From Syncephalastrum monosporum B8922 (Eukaryota; Mucoromycota; Mucoromycetes; Mucorales; Syncephalastraceae), in NCBI GenBank assembly GCA_000697355.1, contig JNEN01000923.1, positions 62,001 to 126,000 on the forward strand: DNA of 64,000 nt. Direction: 5' to 3'. Within the stretch, counting starts at the first letter, position 1; each line of letters starts with the position of its first letter. The position numbers were made by a program, and so were the translations under genes. Shown here in pieces: positions 33,782 to 45,375 of the stretch. The notes below the pieces were generated by a model, which saw only the letters and a program-made list of their open reading frames with translations, did not search any database and was not told where the DNA came from.

Positions 33782-34645
33782 TGTGACAAAGAGTGGAGAA
33801 AGGAGAAAGAATGATAGGAAAATGAAAATGAAAATGGAATATGAATATGAACCGCGTTCGGTCGCACTATACAATTGCGTTCAACCGCGCCAATAATAAT
33901 AGTAGCTTCCTCTTATTTTATTTTTTTTGGTCTTACTTTCTGCTGAGCCATTGCAACGCCACATCGGCAAGCTTAGCCGATAGCCTCCATCACAGCACTT
34001 TCACTTCATTCTGACTGACGTTCTTTGTTTCGGGCGTGGTCTACCAATTCCCTCCCCCCTCCTTTTTTTTATCTTCAACTGCAATCTATTTCTTCGCTTT
34101 AATCTTAGAGGCGTGTGTTACCAGAATATAGGAATAAATTTGCATTGGTCATGAGCTCCCCTTTTTCTGCTATTTTTGTTTTCAAAAACAAAAACCAGAA
34201 AAGAGCATCCAACGCACTCCTTCTTATCTTGAAGCAAGAGGAGTACGCATCGGTGTGCTTTTCGAGGCCATCGGCGAAAGATTGATTACTTTCTTCACGG
34301 TGTGTCTATGCTAGCGTTTGTTTCGCGACCGCTGTATCGTTTGCACCTTGACTCTTGTAACATCACCTATGCATCGAACTATCCTTATTTATAGACACCA
34401 GCAGTTTTTTTTATAAGATAAAAAACAAAAACAAAAACAAAAGTATGATCTAATAGTATAAATTTAATGCGAAAAGGCGGTTATCAAGATTAGGTGTAAA
34501 AGGTACAGTTTCTATTACCAACCATTAATAGAAAGTGAAAAAAAAGTAGTCGTAGAATTACAAGAAAAATGAACAAAATAGTCTGATACGTGTGTGTGTG
34601 GAGCGTGTGTAATATGGACAGCCTGTATAACGCTAAGGATTTTTT
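33782..34645. other. Promoter of the PL14-like gene and 3' flank of the bZIP gene
   Basis: CT- and A-rich tracts. No gene is recognised in 860 bp. Confidence 0.5.
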
Positions 34646-35377
34646 TTACAGCACGTCATCCATGTCCTCCTCCAAATCAGCATCCTCAGCACTCTCACGT
34701 GGAGAATGCCTTGGACGGTCCTTAACCTTCTTATTGCCGTCTTTAAGCATACGCTGGAGCATACGCTCGGCGAGCATTTTACCTCGCAAACGATCACAGG
34801 TTGCCTTGAGGGTGCAATTTTCGCGCGCGACGTGATCCAGCTGACGTTGTAGAAGCTCATTCTCGCGCGTCAGGGAAGCAATGATACCCCGCATCTCGCC
34901 GTGTTGCTGGTTCTTTTTGGCGCGATATTTTGCCGAAGCAGCCTTGTTCCTCTGCCGGCGCTCCTGCACGGACAATGGTGCCACACTTATTTCGGACGAG
35001 ACGGCGTAAAATTGCTGAGGCGGCGGTGTCGTCATCATCAACAGACTGCTGTTATTGCTGTATTCTGCTGTTGTGGTTGGAAACACAGGCGAGCTCAAAA
35101 TGCTTGAATAAGACCGGGGTGATGTGTTGACATGGGCAAGGAAAGGCGAGCATGATTCCGCGGGTGAAGAGGACAGAGAGCTGGATGCTGAGGTCTCGTG
35201 CTCAGCCGTCCTATATGTCGGCGTGGGTTGAGGTGTCACTGTTTGTCTGCTATTTGTACGAGTGCTTTCGTCATTTTCTGCAAACGACGCAGACGGTGGA
35301 GATGTGATAGTTGAAATAGCCATGGGTCGGTTCGAGGGCGACTGGCGGATAGAAGGTACAGTATCATATGTTGCCAT
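34646..35377 (-). CDS. MetR/Gcn4-like bZIP transcription factor
   Basis: A single-exon gene of 243 residues. The basic region QERRQRNKAASAKYRAKKNQ (about residues 137-156) carries the N-x-A-A-S-A-x-(Y/R)R pattern of fungal MetR/Cys-3/Gcn4-type factors. A long zipper follows with leucines at heptad positions (ASLTRENELLQRQLDHVARE and onward). The N-terminal half is Ser/Thr/Pro-rich, as in activation domains, and the C-terminus is acidic. Regulation of sulphur or amino-acid metabolism is the usual role of relatives, but the exact target set cannot be read here. Confidence 0.83.
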   Translation of the reverse strand: MATYDTVPSIRQSPSNRPMAISTITSPPSASFAENDESTRTNSRQTVTPQPTPTYRTAEHETSASSSLSSSPAESCSPFLAHVNTSPRSYSSILSSPVFPTTTAEYSNNSSLLMMTTPPPQQFYAVSSEISVAPLSVQERRQRNKAASAKYRAKKNQQHGEMRGIIASLTRENELLQRQLDHVARENCTLKATCDRLRGKMLAERMLQRMLKDGNKKVKDRPRHSPRESAEDADLEEDMDDVL

Positions 35378-37147
35378 TTTTATGGCGTATTACTCAGTAC
35401 AATGATAAGACGAGGGAAATGAGTAAAAAGAATATTTAACGTGACGGCCATTGAGAGTGCAGAAGTACTTTTATACTTGTCAGATCGTGGGGTGTGATAT
35501 TGACGGCTGTTGCATGTTTTATTTAAACTGGATGAGCGTCATTTAGGTCATATTAAAATCGGCACGCCACATGCGACTCCATCCCTGCTTGCTTTTGATG
35601 TCCATGCAGATGCAGACCCACGCACGAGCAAATGAACTGAACTCAACACCGCACGGATACTCTCTGATTGAAATGAAGCCAACTCTTAAAAGCTTTTTTT
35701 TTTCTGCTGCATCCTGTAAACAACAAGTATTCTGATGCTGAGCGCATGACGTGATGTTGCCCTACACTCTCGCGTTTGCCGAAGGATAGAATGTACAGAT
35801 CAATAGGATACCTCTTCGTGACCTTTTTTATACTTAACCTTTCAGGAGCTTTCTGTGTTCGTACAGCGCTAAGACATTATCGTGCAAGGATGCGGTGGTG
35901 CATAGGAGTCTATTTCCATATAGCGTGACGACATCAGGTAGGGGAAGCAGCGTATTTTTACTTCACCAGCGTAAGCGAATGCTCACCGATATATGGTGGT
36001 TCAAAAGATGTCTGCAATATTATGAACCATTTTTAAGAACATCGCATTAAAGATGGAAGGACTTTATTTACAAATCTGCTCGCCTTCGGCTTCAATTCTT
36101 AAGAACAGATAAAGTGGATCAAGCCATCATGGCAGTGAGTTCTATTGTGCCCACCACGACATGTTGCCGAGATCATTCCGTCTTGAAACAGTACAGTAGA
36201 GCAAATATATCATATGGCGTACATATCTGTAGCTGTATAGCTCTCTTGTAAAGAAAATTATTGCTTCTTTAGAAAAATATGCAAAGCACACCATACTTCA
36301 ATGCTTTTTATCATGTCTTTATTGGAAACAATGAAAGAGAGTGGAACATGCATACATGAACGCATGTGCACAGATGATACTTTTCTGAAGCTGAAGAAAA
36401 ACAAATAATCTCAGATGGTTGTCTCTTATTAATTCTTTTTTTTGGCAAGGAGGACATCCTGTTGCATCATATGCATACACACACGCTATGTATTCATGGT
36501 AATTCGACATTGTTGTTTTTTCTCATGCTGTTACCGCGCTAACTCTCTTCAATACCAGCCGTGCGTAATGTCGTCGCTCTATAGCAGAATCGAAGGAAAA
36601 AAGCCATTACACTTACAATTCGTAATTTATACATGGTGGCTCAACCTATAATTGCATAACATTACTCTGTGGATGTAACCATGTCGCTTACGTGACTCGG
36701 TTCGGCTTCCGAGGTTGAAATGTTTGTGTGAACACGCAAGGTGGCGCGACTCGGTCCAATGTAGTGGGTTTCATTGATTTGTGTTACATTCGCATTGAAG
36801 CAGCACATATTTGACAGTGATTCATTGGGAGTAAACAGTGACCCGCGGCATATGCGACAGATGACCCAATATTCACTTCCACCTATGGATATTTTAAAAT
36901 ATTCCTAAGCACCGAGACTTCGATTTGGCCAGGTACAAGTTGCCTATCAGAGATATATCATAGTGTAAGAGTCATTCTAGACAATATTTAATATTTATAT
37001 TTTATGGATGCGCCCTTCGAATGTACTTCCATACGGCCTCGATCTGGGCTAGATTTTTCTTATAAAAGACACTTGCAGAGATTACCTGAAACTCATCCAA
37101 CGCTTTCCCTCACCCCTCCCTTTCCTTAAAGCCCATTTTTTAGAAAA
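35378..37147. other. Divergent promoter region, 1.8 kb
   Basis: Lies between the divergent bZIP gene and the GH45 gene. Only a TATA box near 37071 was recognised; no ORF with protein-like features is present. Confidence 0.5.
37071..37078 (+). promoter_or_regulatory. TATA box of the GH45 gene
   Basis: TATAAAAG lies 77 bp upstream of the ATG at 37148. Confidence 0.6.
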
Positions 37148-38499
37148 ATGAAGGTGAACGGCTTCATTGGACTCCTAGCCGCTGTGGCGTTAGTTAATGC
37201 CTCGCCCTGCGCGAGTGAGTCCACTCATTCTAGCAGCAATAGCAGCAACAACGGCAATTGTGCTGCTGCCTATGGTCAATGCGGCGGTAAGTTATTGATA
37301 CATTAGGTGATCTTTCTTCTTTTAGACTTTGGCTTACCATTGGCGTTCAATTACTTATAATCAACTATGTTACAGGCAAGACATGGACTGGAGCAACCTG
37401 CTGCGTATCTGGATACACGTGTGTAACGCGAGACGATAACGTATGGTATTCCCAATGTATTCCTAATGGTACGGTGCGAAAAAGTCCTGATATAAACGTC
37501 TCCCTAAATAACACGCTGATCTTGTCATAACAGCGGAAGCGGCTACGTTGTCCAATACGGCTGCTTCTTCCAAGACTGCTTCATCCTCGATGTCCAAGTC
37601 ATCGAGCATCGAAAGCACGACCATGACCGCAAAACACAAGACCACCGCGACAGATGCTTCTTCCAGCAAGGCAGCAACGACTTCTTCAGTGAAGACTTCT
37701 GTGAAAGCTGCCTCCAAGACGGCTACCGAAGCCACTACCACCTCTTCTTCGTCTTCGTCAGCCAAAGCATCTTCGACCTCGTCGTCTTCTTCATCGTCAC
37801 CGGATTACAATGCCGTCTCCGGTGGTGCCTCGGGCGATGGTACGACGACCCGCTACTGGGATTGTTGCAAAGCTTCCTGCGGTTGGCCGGGCAAGGCTTC
37901 GGTTTCTTCGCCTGTAGGTTCGTGCAAGGCGGATGGCGTTACTCTTGTAGATGTCAATGAACAGGTACATCCTGCATTTCGTGCTGTCCACACAGAACTA
38001 ATAGTAGATTATGCAGAGTGGCTGTAACGGCGGTGGCGCCTACATGTGCAATGATAACCAACCTTGGGCGGTAACAGATGATCTCGCCTATGGTTTTGCG
38101 GCCGCTTCGATCGCTGGTTCTGACGAAGCTGGTTGGTGCTGTGGCTGCTACGAGCTTACCTTTACCTCGACCGCTATCCAAGGCAAGAAGATGGTTGTTC
38201 AAGTGACCAACACCGGTGGTGATCTTGGCTCGAATCACTTTGATCTTCAGCTTCCTGGTGGCGGTGTGGGCATATTCAACGGTTGCCAATCACAGTGGAA
38301 TGCTCCGAGCAACGGCTGGGGCGAGCGTTACGGTGGTGTAAGTGCTGAATCTGCGTGCAGCGACCTGCCCAATGAGCTTCAGGCTGGATGCAAGTTCCGG
38401 TTTGAATGGTTTAAGAATGCTGATAACCCGAGCGTCACTTTCAAAGAAGTTACTTGTCCCTCTACCTTGACTGCCAAGACTGGCTGTAAGAGAAACTAA
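37148..38499 (+). CDS. Secreted GH45 endoglucanase with N-terminal CBM1
   Basis: Cleaves beta-1,4-glucan (cellulose) outside the cell. Four exons (37148..37286, 37376..37468, 37534..37964, 38017..38499) give 381 residues. The order is: signal peptide (about 1-19), a fungal cellulose-binding CBM1 ([10 protein letters not shown], then [13 protein letters not shown] and WYSQC), a long Ser/Thr/Ala/Lys linker, and the GH45 barrel. The barrel starts [17 protein letters not shown], with the catalytic aspartate in YWDC, and contains the second catalytic aspartate in [15 protein letters not shown]. The CBM1-linker-GH45 order is that of the characterised Rhizopus and Mucor endoglucanases (RCE1, MCE1). 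All key residues are present, so it should be active. Confidence 0.93.
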
Positions 38500-38693
38500 T
38501 AGAAAGTATATGTTCAATGGTTGATCTATTATCAGCTATGTACACATATAAACACATCATTTGTTATCAATGATAATGGCAAGGGCGAATCGCATGTCAT
38601 ATGTACAATTTGTGTTTGTTTCCATCAAATTCAAATTTACAAGAGCACACTAAAATAGTCGAACTCTGTGGCGATATCGGCGCCGTTAAAGCC

Positions 38694-38736
38694 TTAATGG
38701 TCGTGGTGACCATGATGATGATGGTCATCATCATCG

Positions 38737-38774
<38 letters not shown>

Positions 38775-38904
38775 GTCGTCGTCGTCGTCGTTGCGCTTGA
38801 CGCGGCGCCAGTCGTGGTCATGGTCGTCATCGTCATCATCATCATCATCATCATCATCGTCGTCGTCATTGCGCTTGACGCGGCGCCAGTCGTGGTCATG
38901 GTCG

Positions 38905-38966
<62 letters not shown>

Positions 38967-39015
38967 GTCGTCGTCGTCGTTGCGCTTGACGCGGCGCCAG
39001 TCGTGGTCATGGTCG

Positions 39016-39047
<32 letters not shown>

Positions 39048-40223
39048 GTCGTCGTCGTCGTCATCATTGCGCTTGACGCGGCGCCAGTCGTGGTCATGGT
39101 CGTCGTCGTCGTCATCATCATCGTCATCATCATCATCATCATCGTCGTCGTCATCATTGCGCTTGACGCGGCGCCAGTCGTGGTCATGGTCGTCGTCGTC
39201 GTCATCATCATCGTCATCATCATCATCATCATCGTCGTCGTCATCATTGCGCTTGACGCGGCGCCAGTCGTGGTCATGGTCGTCGTCGTCGTCATCATCA
39301 TCGTCATCATCATCATCATCATCGTCGTCGTCATCATTGCGCTTGACGCGGCGCCAGTCGTGGTCATGGTCGTCGTCGTCGTCATCATCATCGTCATCAT
39401 CATCATCATCATCGTCGTCGTCATCATTGCGCTTGACGCGGCGCCAGTCGTGGTCATGGTCGTCGTCGTCGTCATCATCATCGTCATCATCATCATCATC
39501 ATCGTCGTCGTCATCATTGCGCTTGACGCGGCGCCAGTCGTGGTCATGGTCGTCGTCGTCGTCATCATCATCGTCATCATCATCATCATCGTCGTCGTCG
39601 TCATTGCGCTTGACACGGCGCCAGTTGCCATCATCATCATCATCGCCATCATCATCGTCGCCGTTATCATCATCACGCTTGACGCGGCGCCAGTTGTCAT
39701 CATCATCGTCATCGCCACGCTTTACTTGACCGTAGTGAACGGCGTTGACATTGAAATCATTGTCATCTCCATTATCGTCGCCACCGTTGTCATCGCCACC
39801 ATCATCGCCGTTGTCATCTCGGCGTTGTACGTGACCATGACCGTGGCCTCCATGATAGCCTCCGTGGTGGCCTCCATGATAGCCTCCGTGGTGACCTCCG
39901 TGATAGCCCCCGTGGTGGCCGTCGTCGTCGTGGCCTCCGTGATAACCTCCATGGTGACCATCGTCATAGTCATCATCATGATGCTGACGCTTTACGAGAC
40001 TGTAGCCGCCGTGACCGTGGTGGTAGCCGCCGTGGTGACCGTGGTGATAGCCGCCGTGGTGACCGTGGTGACCGTGGTGATAGCCGCCATGGTGATAGCC
40101 TCCATGACCATGACCTTGGTAACGATCGGAGACAGCCGTGGGTGATGCAGTGTTCACGGGAGCAGCGAGGGCCGCAGCAGCGACCATACCCAGGGTGAGA
40201 ATAGTGATGCCAGAAAGCTTCAT
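38694..40223 (-). CDS. Secreted Asp-rich, His-rich tandem-repeat precursor with Kex2-type sites
   Basis: An intron-free gene of 509 residues with a signal peptide (about 1-20, ending ALAAP). Residues of about 35-130 are His/Gly/Tyr repeats (GGYHHG, GGYHGGHH) that should bind metal ions. After an Asp/Asn/Gly spacer comes a tandem array. Two units end NWRRVKR and nine end HDHDWRRVKR, each followed by N and a run of mostly 14-27 aspartates; the array closes with HHHHGHHDH. Dibasic sites (SLVKR, HVQRR, QVKR and eleven RRVKR) number fourteen, so Kex2-type cleavage in the secretory pathway could release polyaspartyl peptides. A minus-strand TATA box lies 62 bp upstream of the ATG. I recognise no family. 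The precursor layout resembles fungal Kex2-processed repeat proteins, but polyaspartate units are unusual. A role in Ca or heavy-metal binding is inference. Confidence 0.8.
38787..39720 (-). repeat. Tandem coding repeat array, partly exact 90-bp units
   Basis: From 39071 to 39520 five consecutive 90-bp units are identical as far as I can read. Flanking units differ mainly in the number of GAT/GAC codons between WRRVKR blocks. The GAT/GAC order inside the runs is preserved between units, so duplication is recent or homogenised. Confidence 0.9.
40085..40092 (-). other. Start of His/Gly repeat head (coding)
   Basis: Marks the region (about 39830-40120) where the CAC/CAT-GGC/GGT repeats encode the GGYHHG head of the Asp-rich precursor. 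The repeat is imperfect, unlike the exact array downstream. Confidence 0.4.
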
Positions 40224-40626
40224 ACTTATTTATGATAGCAGTGAAGATGAAGTAAAGATCACATTCCAGCGTGATACGAGACGGTATTTATACCAAAATA
40301 TATAACCCTTGCAAACTCGTGGGTTTATAAGCAACCAGCATCATGCTAAATAGAGCAATGTTCTATTCGTTCGAACCCATGACCGTTATGGATGGCGTAT
40401 TTGTAAGCTCAATGCAGTCAAAATTTTTTTTATTTTCTAAAACAAAAGCCAAATGATGGACTGTAATGCATGCGAGGTAATTCCCCCGGACCCGTAATTT
40501 GCAAATGGTTACACGCAGAATAAAGTTTGTCTGTGTAACATGAAGCAGTGGTAAAAAGCATGTTTACCGGGTGTGCCGCTCAATTGTTGTTTCCCCTTTC
40601 CCTCCTTTTTTTCTCAGCATACCTCG
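40224..40626. other. Divergent promoter region, Asp-rich precursor / GH47
   Basis: About 400 bp shared between two divergent genes. Besides the TATA box no element is recognised. Confidence 0.5.
40285..40292 (-). promoter_or_regulatory. TATA box of the Asp-rich precursor gene
   Basis: The minus strand reads TATAAATA, 62 bp before the ATG at 40223. It sits inside a short palindrome GGTATTTATACC. Confidence 0.55.
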
Positions 40627-42907
40627 ATGCTACAAGCTTCCAAGAAGCTGCCTTACCGATGGAGACTCGTTATGCTTGGTGGAGTAGTTATGCTTCTGTT
40701 GTTTCAGGCGCGCATAATTATACAGCGTGACGTCCCTAACGACATAAGCATGATCACGGATGAGAGGAGACCAAAGCCCTACATTTCGACGGAAAAAGCA
40801 ACTGACAGTGATGAGGCAACCATGAGAGGATCTCTTCATCATGATGGTTTTCATGCGTTTCGATCCAGGTTGCCACGTATCCAATATAACTTCAGCGGGT
40901 CACCAACAGCAGTCGAGCTCGAGCGCCGTGGATCGATCAAGGCTGCCTTTCAACATGCATGGAGTGATGGATACAGTAAGGAGAAAGGGTGACCTCTGTG
41001 TACTATAGAGCTGATCCACACAAGTTACGTATGCGCTTGGGCATGACGAACTGCAGCCCATCTCGAAAAAGAGCAAGGATACTTTTGGAGGATGGGGCGC
41101 GACGCTAGTAGATGGGCTCAGCACGTTGTTGACAATGGAATTGCATGATGAATTCTCGGCCGCTTTACCAGAATTAGCAAAAATCAATTTTACAGTGAAT
41201 GAGCCCATCAGCGTTTTTGAGTCCACGATCCGCTATCTCGGAGGGTTGCTTAGCGCGTACGAGTTGACAGACGCGCAGCATCCCATTTTGCTTCAGAAGG
41301 CGGAGGAGTTGGGCCAGATGCTTTTACCCGCTTTTAATACTCCGTCTGGCTTGCCGCCAACGCAATGGAACCCTGTAAAGTAGGTGTGAAATACAACAAG
41401 AGTGCATCCACCATGAGAAAAAAAACAACTTGCTGAGGATGGAAGACTGACGTACAGTCTGCTTTTATTCTTGTAGAGGAACAACACCGGCTAATCGGAC
41501 TTTGATTGCCGAAGTAGGCACCCTGCAGCTGGAGTTGTTCACACTGTCGCTTCACACAGGAGATACGATATATGCCGAAAAGGTACGTCATTTGGCTATC
41601 TACTGGCCGTCATGTTTTTGATAGTAATCCTCCTTAGGCCCAAGCTATCACCGATACTCTTGATGATATGGGTTATGAGCATGGCATGCATATACCCGGC
41701 TTATACCCGACCGGCATTGATACCAATCAAGGGCGCTTCATGGACGCGACGTGTCGCGTCGGTGCAATGGGAGACAGTATCTACGAGGTATGGTAATATC
41801 TTGGATTATGTTGATGGGAAGCGAGTATACTCAAGCAGAAACCAATTTAGTACTTCCTAAAGGAATATATTTTGACAGATGGCCTTCCACAATTTGGTCG
41901 ATTATGTAAGTATTGATTATAACGTGTGTTATTTGGCAACCAGGAGCTCACATGCACGTTGGTAGACCTCCAGTCTGTGGACAGTATCAAACAGCACATG
42001 CTACAGCAGCTGCCTGGAACGGATCTCCTCTTTCTGCCGCCGTTTGACACTAGGAACAGACGCGCATCCAATGTGATGGACCACTTGACATGCTTTGCGC
42101 CCGGAATGTTTGCGATCGGTTCAAGGCTATTTGACAGACCAGAAGACATGCAGGTCGCGCAAGGGCTTTTGGAGATGTGTGTTTACATGTACCGGAGCTC
42201 GGAGACGGGACTGTGTCCCGAGACTTGGACTGTGACTGATGCAGAACCTTACAACCCGCTCACATATGGCATGTCGCGGAGCCAACTTTCACAGGCCCGT
42301 GACTGGTGGTACGGCCTCACCACAACGGTTGCGCCTACTCGAACCGGTCCACAGCCACCGCCTCTTAAGCCAAGGCCCAATGGTCTACAAGCGGCCGACA
42401 AGCGGTACATGCTGCGACCAGGTAATGAGACATGCACAAAGAGGAGCTCTGTGTATTGACATATGACTGGGGTGCAATAGAAACTCTGGAGAGTATCTTT
42501 ATCCTTTACCGTATGACGGGTGATAGAAAATATCAGGTATGATGGCCTGATAGTGCCTGCGATACATCTTGTCCTTACACGGGGCATAGGAATACGGTTG
42601 GGAGATATTTGAGGCGCTAGAAAAATGGTGCAAGACAGATGTGGCCTATGCCGCCCTTCGAAACGTCGAAAAGGCACCCACAAACAACGAGGATCGAGAA
42701 AGAAATCAGATGGACTCCATGGAAAGGTAAAGAGAAGGGATTTGGAAGCACGCTACGTATGACTCATACATTGCATGTAGCTTCCTGTATGCTGAGACAC
42801 TCAAGTATCTCTACCTACTTTTCAGTCCACCCGACGTGATTTCACTCGATGAATTTGTCCTCAATACCGAAGCCCACCCGTTTAGACGACGTACGTGGGT
42901 ATCCTAG
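40627..42907 (+). CDS. Class I alpha-1,2-mannosidase, GH47
   Basis: Trims mannose from N-glycans in the ER or Golgi. Nine exons (40627..40975, 41025..41379, 41477..41582, 41638..41787, 41851..41905, 41966..42421, 42481..42536, 42590..42726, 42781..42907) give 596 residues. It is a type II membrane protein: short basic N-terminus, hydrophobic segment [18 protein letters not shown], Ser-rich stem, then the GH47 barrel. Family blocks include [75 protein letters not shown] and [16 protein letters not shown]. The cysteine pair region and the C-terminal [11 protein letters not shown] are present. Whether it is ER mannosidase I or a Golgi form cannot be told by eye. Exon 6 uses the AG at 41964-41965, because nearer AGs break the frame. 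Confidence 0.92.
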
Positions 42908-43066
42908 ATAGATATATAATATGTGACGATGGAATGTTTTCTGTTTATTATATGTGATTATGTATTTGGGGGTTTCTGTCTTTACATACAAATGATGTGT
43001 AGTTTAGCTATATATTCAAAAATAAAAGAAAAGTATAAAAAAGTATAAAACACAAGAAATAGGTAT

Positions 43067-45375
43067 TTAAAAAAGTGGGACGAGGAATGTGTCAGTCAAA
43101 TTGGAGACGCCATCCTCTTCTTCCAACTTGACGGTGGGTGTAGAAGGCATGAATGATTCCGATAGGCCGCCATCCTCCATCTTCAACAGCGAGTCGGAAT
43201 AGTCGACTTTGATATCGGACATCGGTGTAGCAAAGGAAGACATATGATGCAAAAGCACGTCATCTTGTGTCTGGCCAAAAAGGGTCATGTGCATGTCGGC
43301 GTGCTGGCCGCTAAGCAAAAAGAGAGAGTCAGGGTTGTGTGGGTCGAGCGACAGGAGCGGCTGATGTCGAGGAGAACTCTGGTTAGAAGGCGTATTGGAA
43401 GAGGCGGAGCTGCTACTCTCGACGCAGCTCAGCATGTCGTCCTGCAACATGCCTGCACAAAGAGGGGGAGGAGCAGTAGTGGTAGTGGTAGTGGTAGTGG
43501 CGGTGATGGAGCTTGTAGAAGGAGGGAATAGCTCGTCTGGAAGGAAGGCTGTATCCGTATGAACTGTGGGGAGGAAGAAAGTATCGTCAAGCAGGTTGTC
43601 AGCTGGAGGAGAGAAACAGTCGTGGAAATCAAGCGTGACGGTCGTGCCGCTGTAAAGGGAAGCGGCGTCGTCAGTCCGTTTGTCTTCTTTCTGGATGCCC
43701 AGCTGTTCTTGTTGTGCTGCCAGATTATCTGCAGTAAGCTTGAGTTTCTGAGGCGTTGTAGTCGATATCGTGGCAGCGGCGGCCAAGAGTAAGGGTGGGG
43801 GCAAAACGGGTGTACGGGGCGAGTACTTGCGCGGACGCAGCTCAGGCGCAAATTTGACGCGATACATGTCGAGCACGCGCTGGAGCAAGCTCTTGCGGTT
43901 CGCGAGCTGCCGCGGGTTGAGCCATGCGAGTTTCCAGCCGAGCTCATTGCAGCGGGCCTCATCGAGCTGGCGCGGCGTCGCCGTGGAAGGGATATCCATC
44001 GCGCGTGGAAAGACGCAGTTGCGCCGACGAAAATCAGCATCAATATTCTCCAGTGGCACTGAATCGATGTTGATGCGTATCCGACACTTGCCGTGGTGAC
44101 CGTCATCGATGGAGATCGTCTTGGGAAGTGCACTCGGGCAGGGGACGGGACTAGGACTAGGCAGGTGTGGAGCGGAACTCGACTTTTGTGATTTGGATGC
44201 AGCTGGCGCGTCGGTATCTTCGTCGTCGCGTTGCTTACGTTTGCGAAGCGTGCCGTTCAGGAGTTTTTCTTGGCGCGCAACACGGCGAGATCGCATGCTG
44301 GGCGAGCGGTTGCGATATGAGTCGACGGCGCGTTGAATCAGGCCGCGTTTACCACCGATCTCGTCGGCGTTTAAAAATGCCAGCTTCCAACCCAACAGGT
44401 TGCATTCGGTTTCATAGGCCCAGCGGTTGCCCTTGTAGTGTTCGCGAGGTAAGTTGGCACGTGGATAAACCTACCCAGTATACGTTTAGTTCCAAAGATA
44501 CACAGGATCATTTCAACGCCTTCCCTCCTCCAACCCCAATCCAACACAAACCCTTCTGACCAACATAACCACGACATACGGGTATCATTTAACAAGGAAC
44601 CAAACTCTGAGGAGGTGAAGGAGACCAATGTTGTGTACTCACGCAGTTATCGCGCTTAAACGTGTCGGTCAATTGGTCGAGGTCGACTGTGTCCAGATCG
44701 GTGCGGATGCAGTAACGGCGAAGGACACGATGATGCGAATACACAAAGCTGACCCACTCGACGCCATCGCGCATTTCGGTGACTGGCTCGTGCGCGTCTT
44801 TGGCGCCCGTGATAGTTTGCCGTTTCTGTCCGGGCTTTGACATGGCGCTCGCCAGAGCTTGTGCAACCTCGGTGGCGGCTGTCCAACACGAGGGAGACGA
44901 AGCAGCTGGGATCATGCCAGTGTTGGGTATCGCAGGGTCGACGTTGGTCACTACTGAGGCCGTCGAAGGGGGTGGGGAAGTAAGGGAAGAGCAGGTGGAG
45001 GATGGGGAGGACGATGGATCTCGCGCGACCAAAGAAGCAGCTGTGTATGAAATAGGATTGAATTAAAAAATTTTTGCCCTCACAAACTCTTCGCCATTCT
45101 GATAAGTTTGGCCCAATCGTGCTCCTAGTGGATAGAGTCTTACCCGAAGCGTTTGCGTCGAGATGCTCGTTCTTTTTCTCGCGAATTCTGTTGAGGGTTT
45201 GTTCGATAATGCTCAGTTGTTCGCTGGTTAGACGCGAGAGAAGCGTCTCGGCTTTTTCGTTGGGCTGGCAGAGGTCGGTAATACATAATGGCATATCCAA
45301 AATTTGCGTCAAGGTGGACAGCAACGTGTTATGAGAAGTGTTGTGGGTAATGCTGCTGCTGCTGGTCTTCTCCAT
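43067..45375 (-). CDS. Protein with two copies of an uncharacterised fungal domain (DUF8032-like)
   Basis: Three exons (45375..45144, 45040..44643, 44470..43067) give 677 residues. After an N-terminal helical region (TSEQLSIIEQTLNRIREKK) comes a domain starting VEWVSFVYSHHRVLRRYCIR, with TVDLDQLTDTFKRDNCVYPRAN and TECNLLGWKLAFLNADEIGGKRGLIQRAVDSYRN. A second, diverged copy follows about 90 residues later: KCRIRINIDSVPLENID, RRRNCVFPRAMD, ELGWKLAWLNPRQLANRKSLLQRVLDMYR. The remainder is Ser/Thr/Pro-rich with acidic stretches, like a transcriptional regulator. I recall the domain from uncharacterised fungal proteins (probably Pfam DUF8032). Its function is unknown; a nuclear regulatory role is inferred from composition. 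Confidence 0.75.

Noticed and set aside
39071..39520. CRISPR-like regular repeat
   Set aside because: The 90-bp units are contiguous, in frame and without unique spacers; it is a coding tandem repeat in a eukaryote.
38601..40145. Long plus-strand frames of Ile/Val or Ser opposite the Asp-rich gene
   Set aside because: GAT/GAC repeats read on the other strand give ATC/GTC and TCA/TCG without stops. There is no signal peptide or family signature; they are shadows of the repeat.
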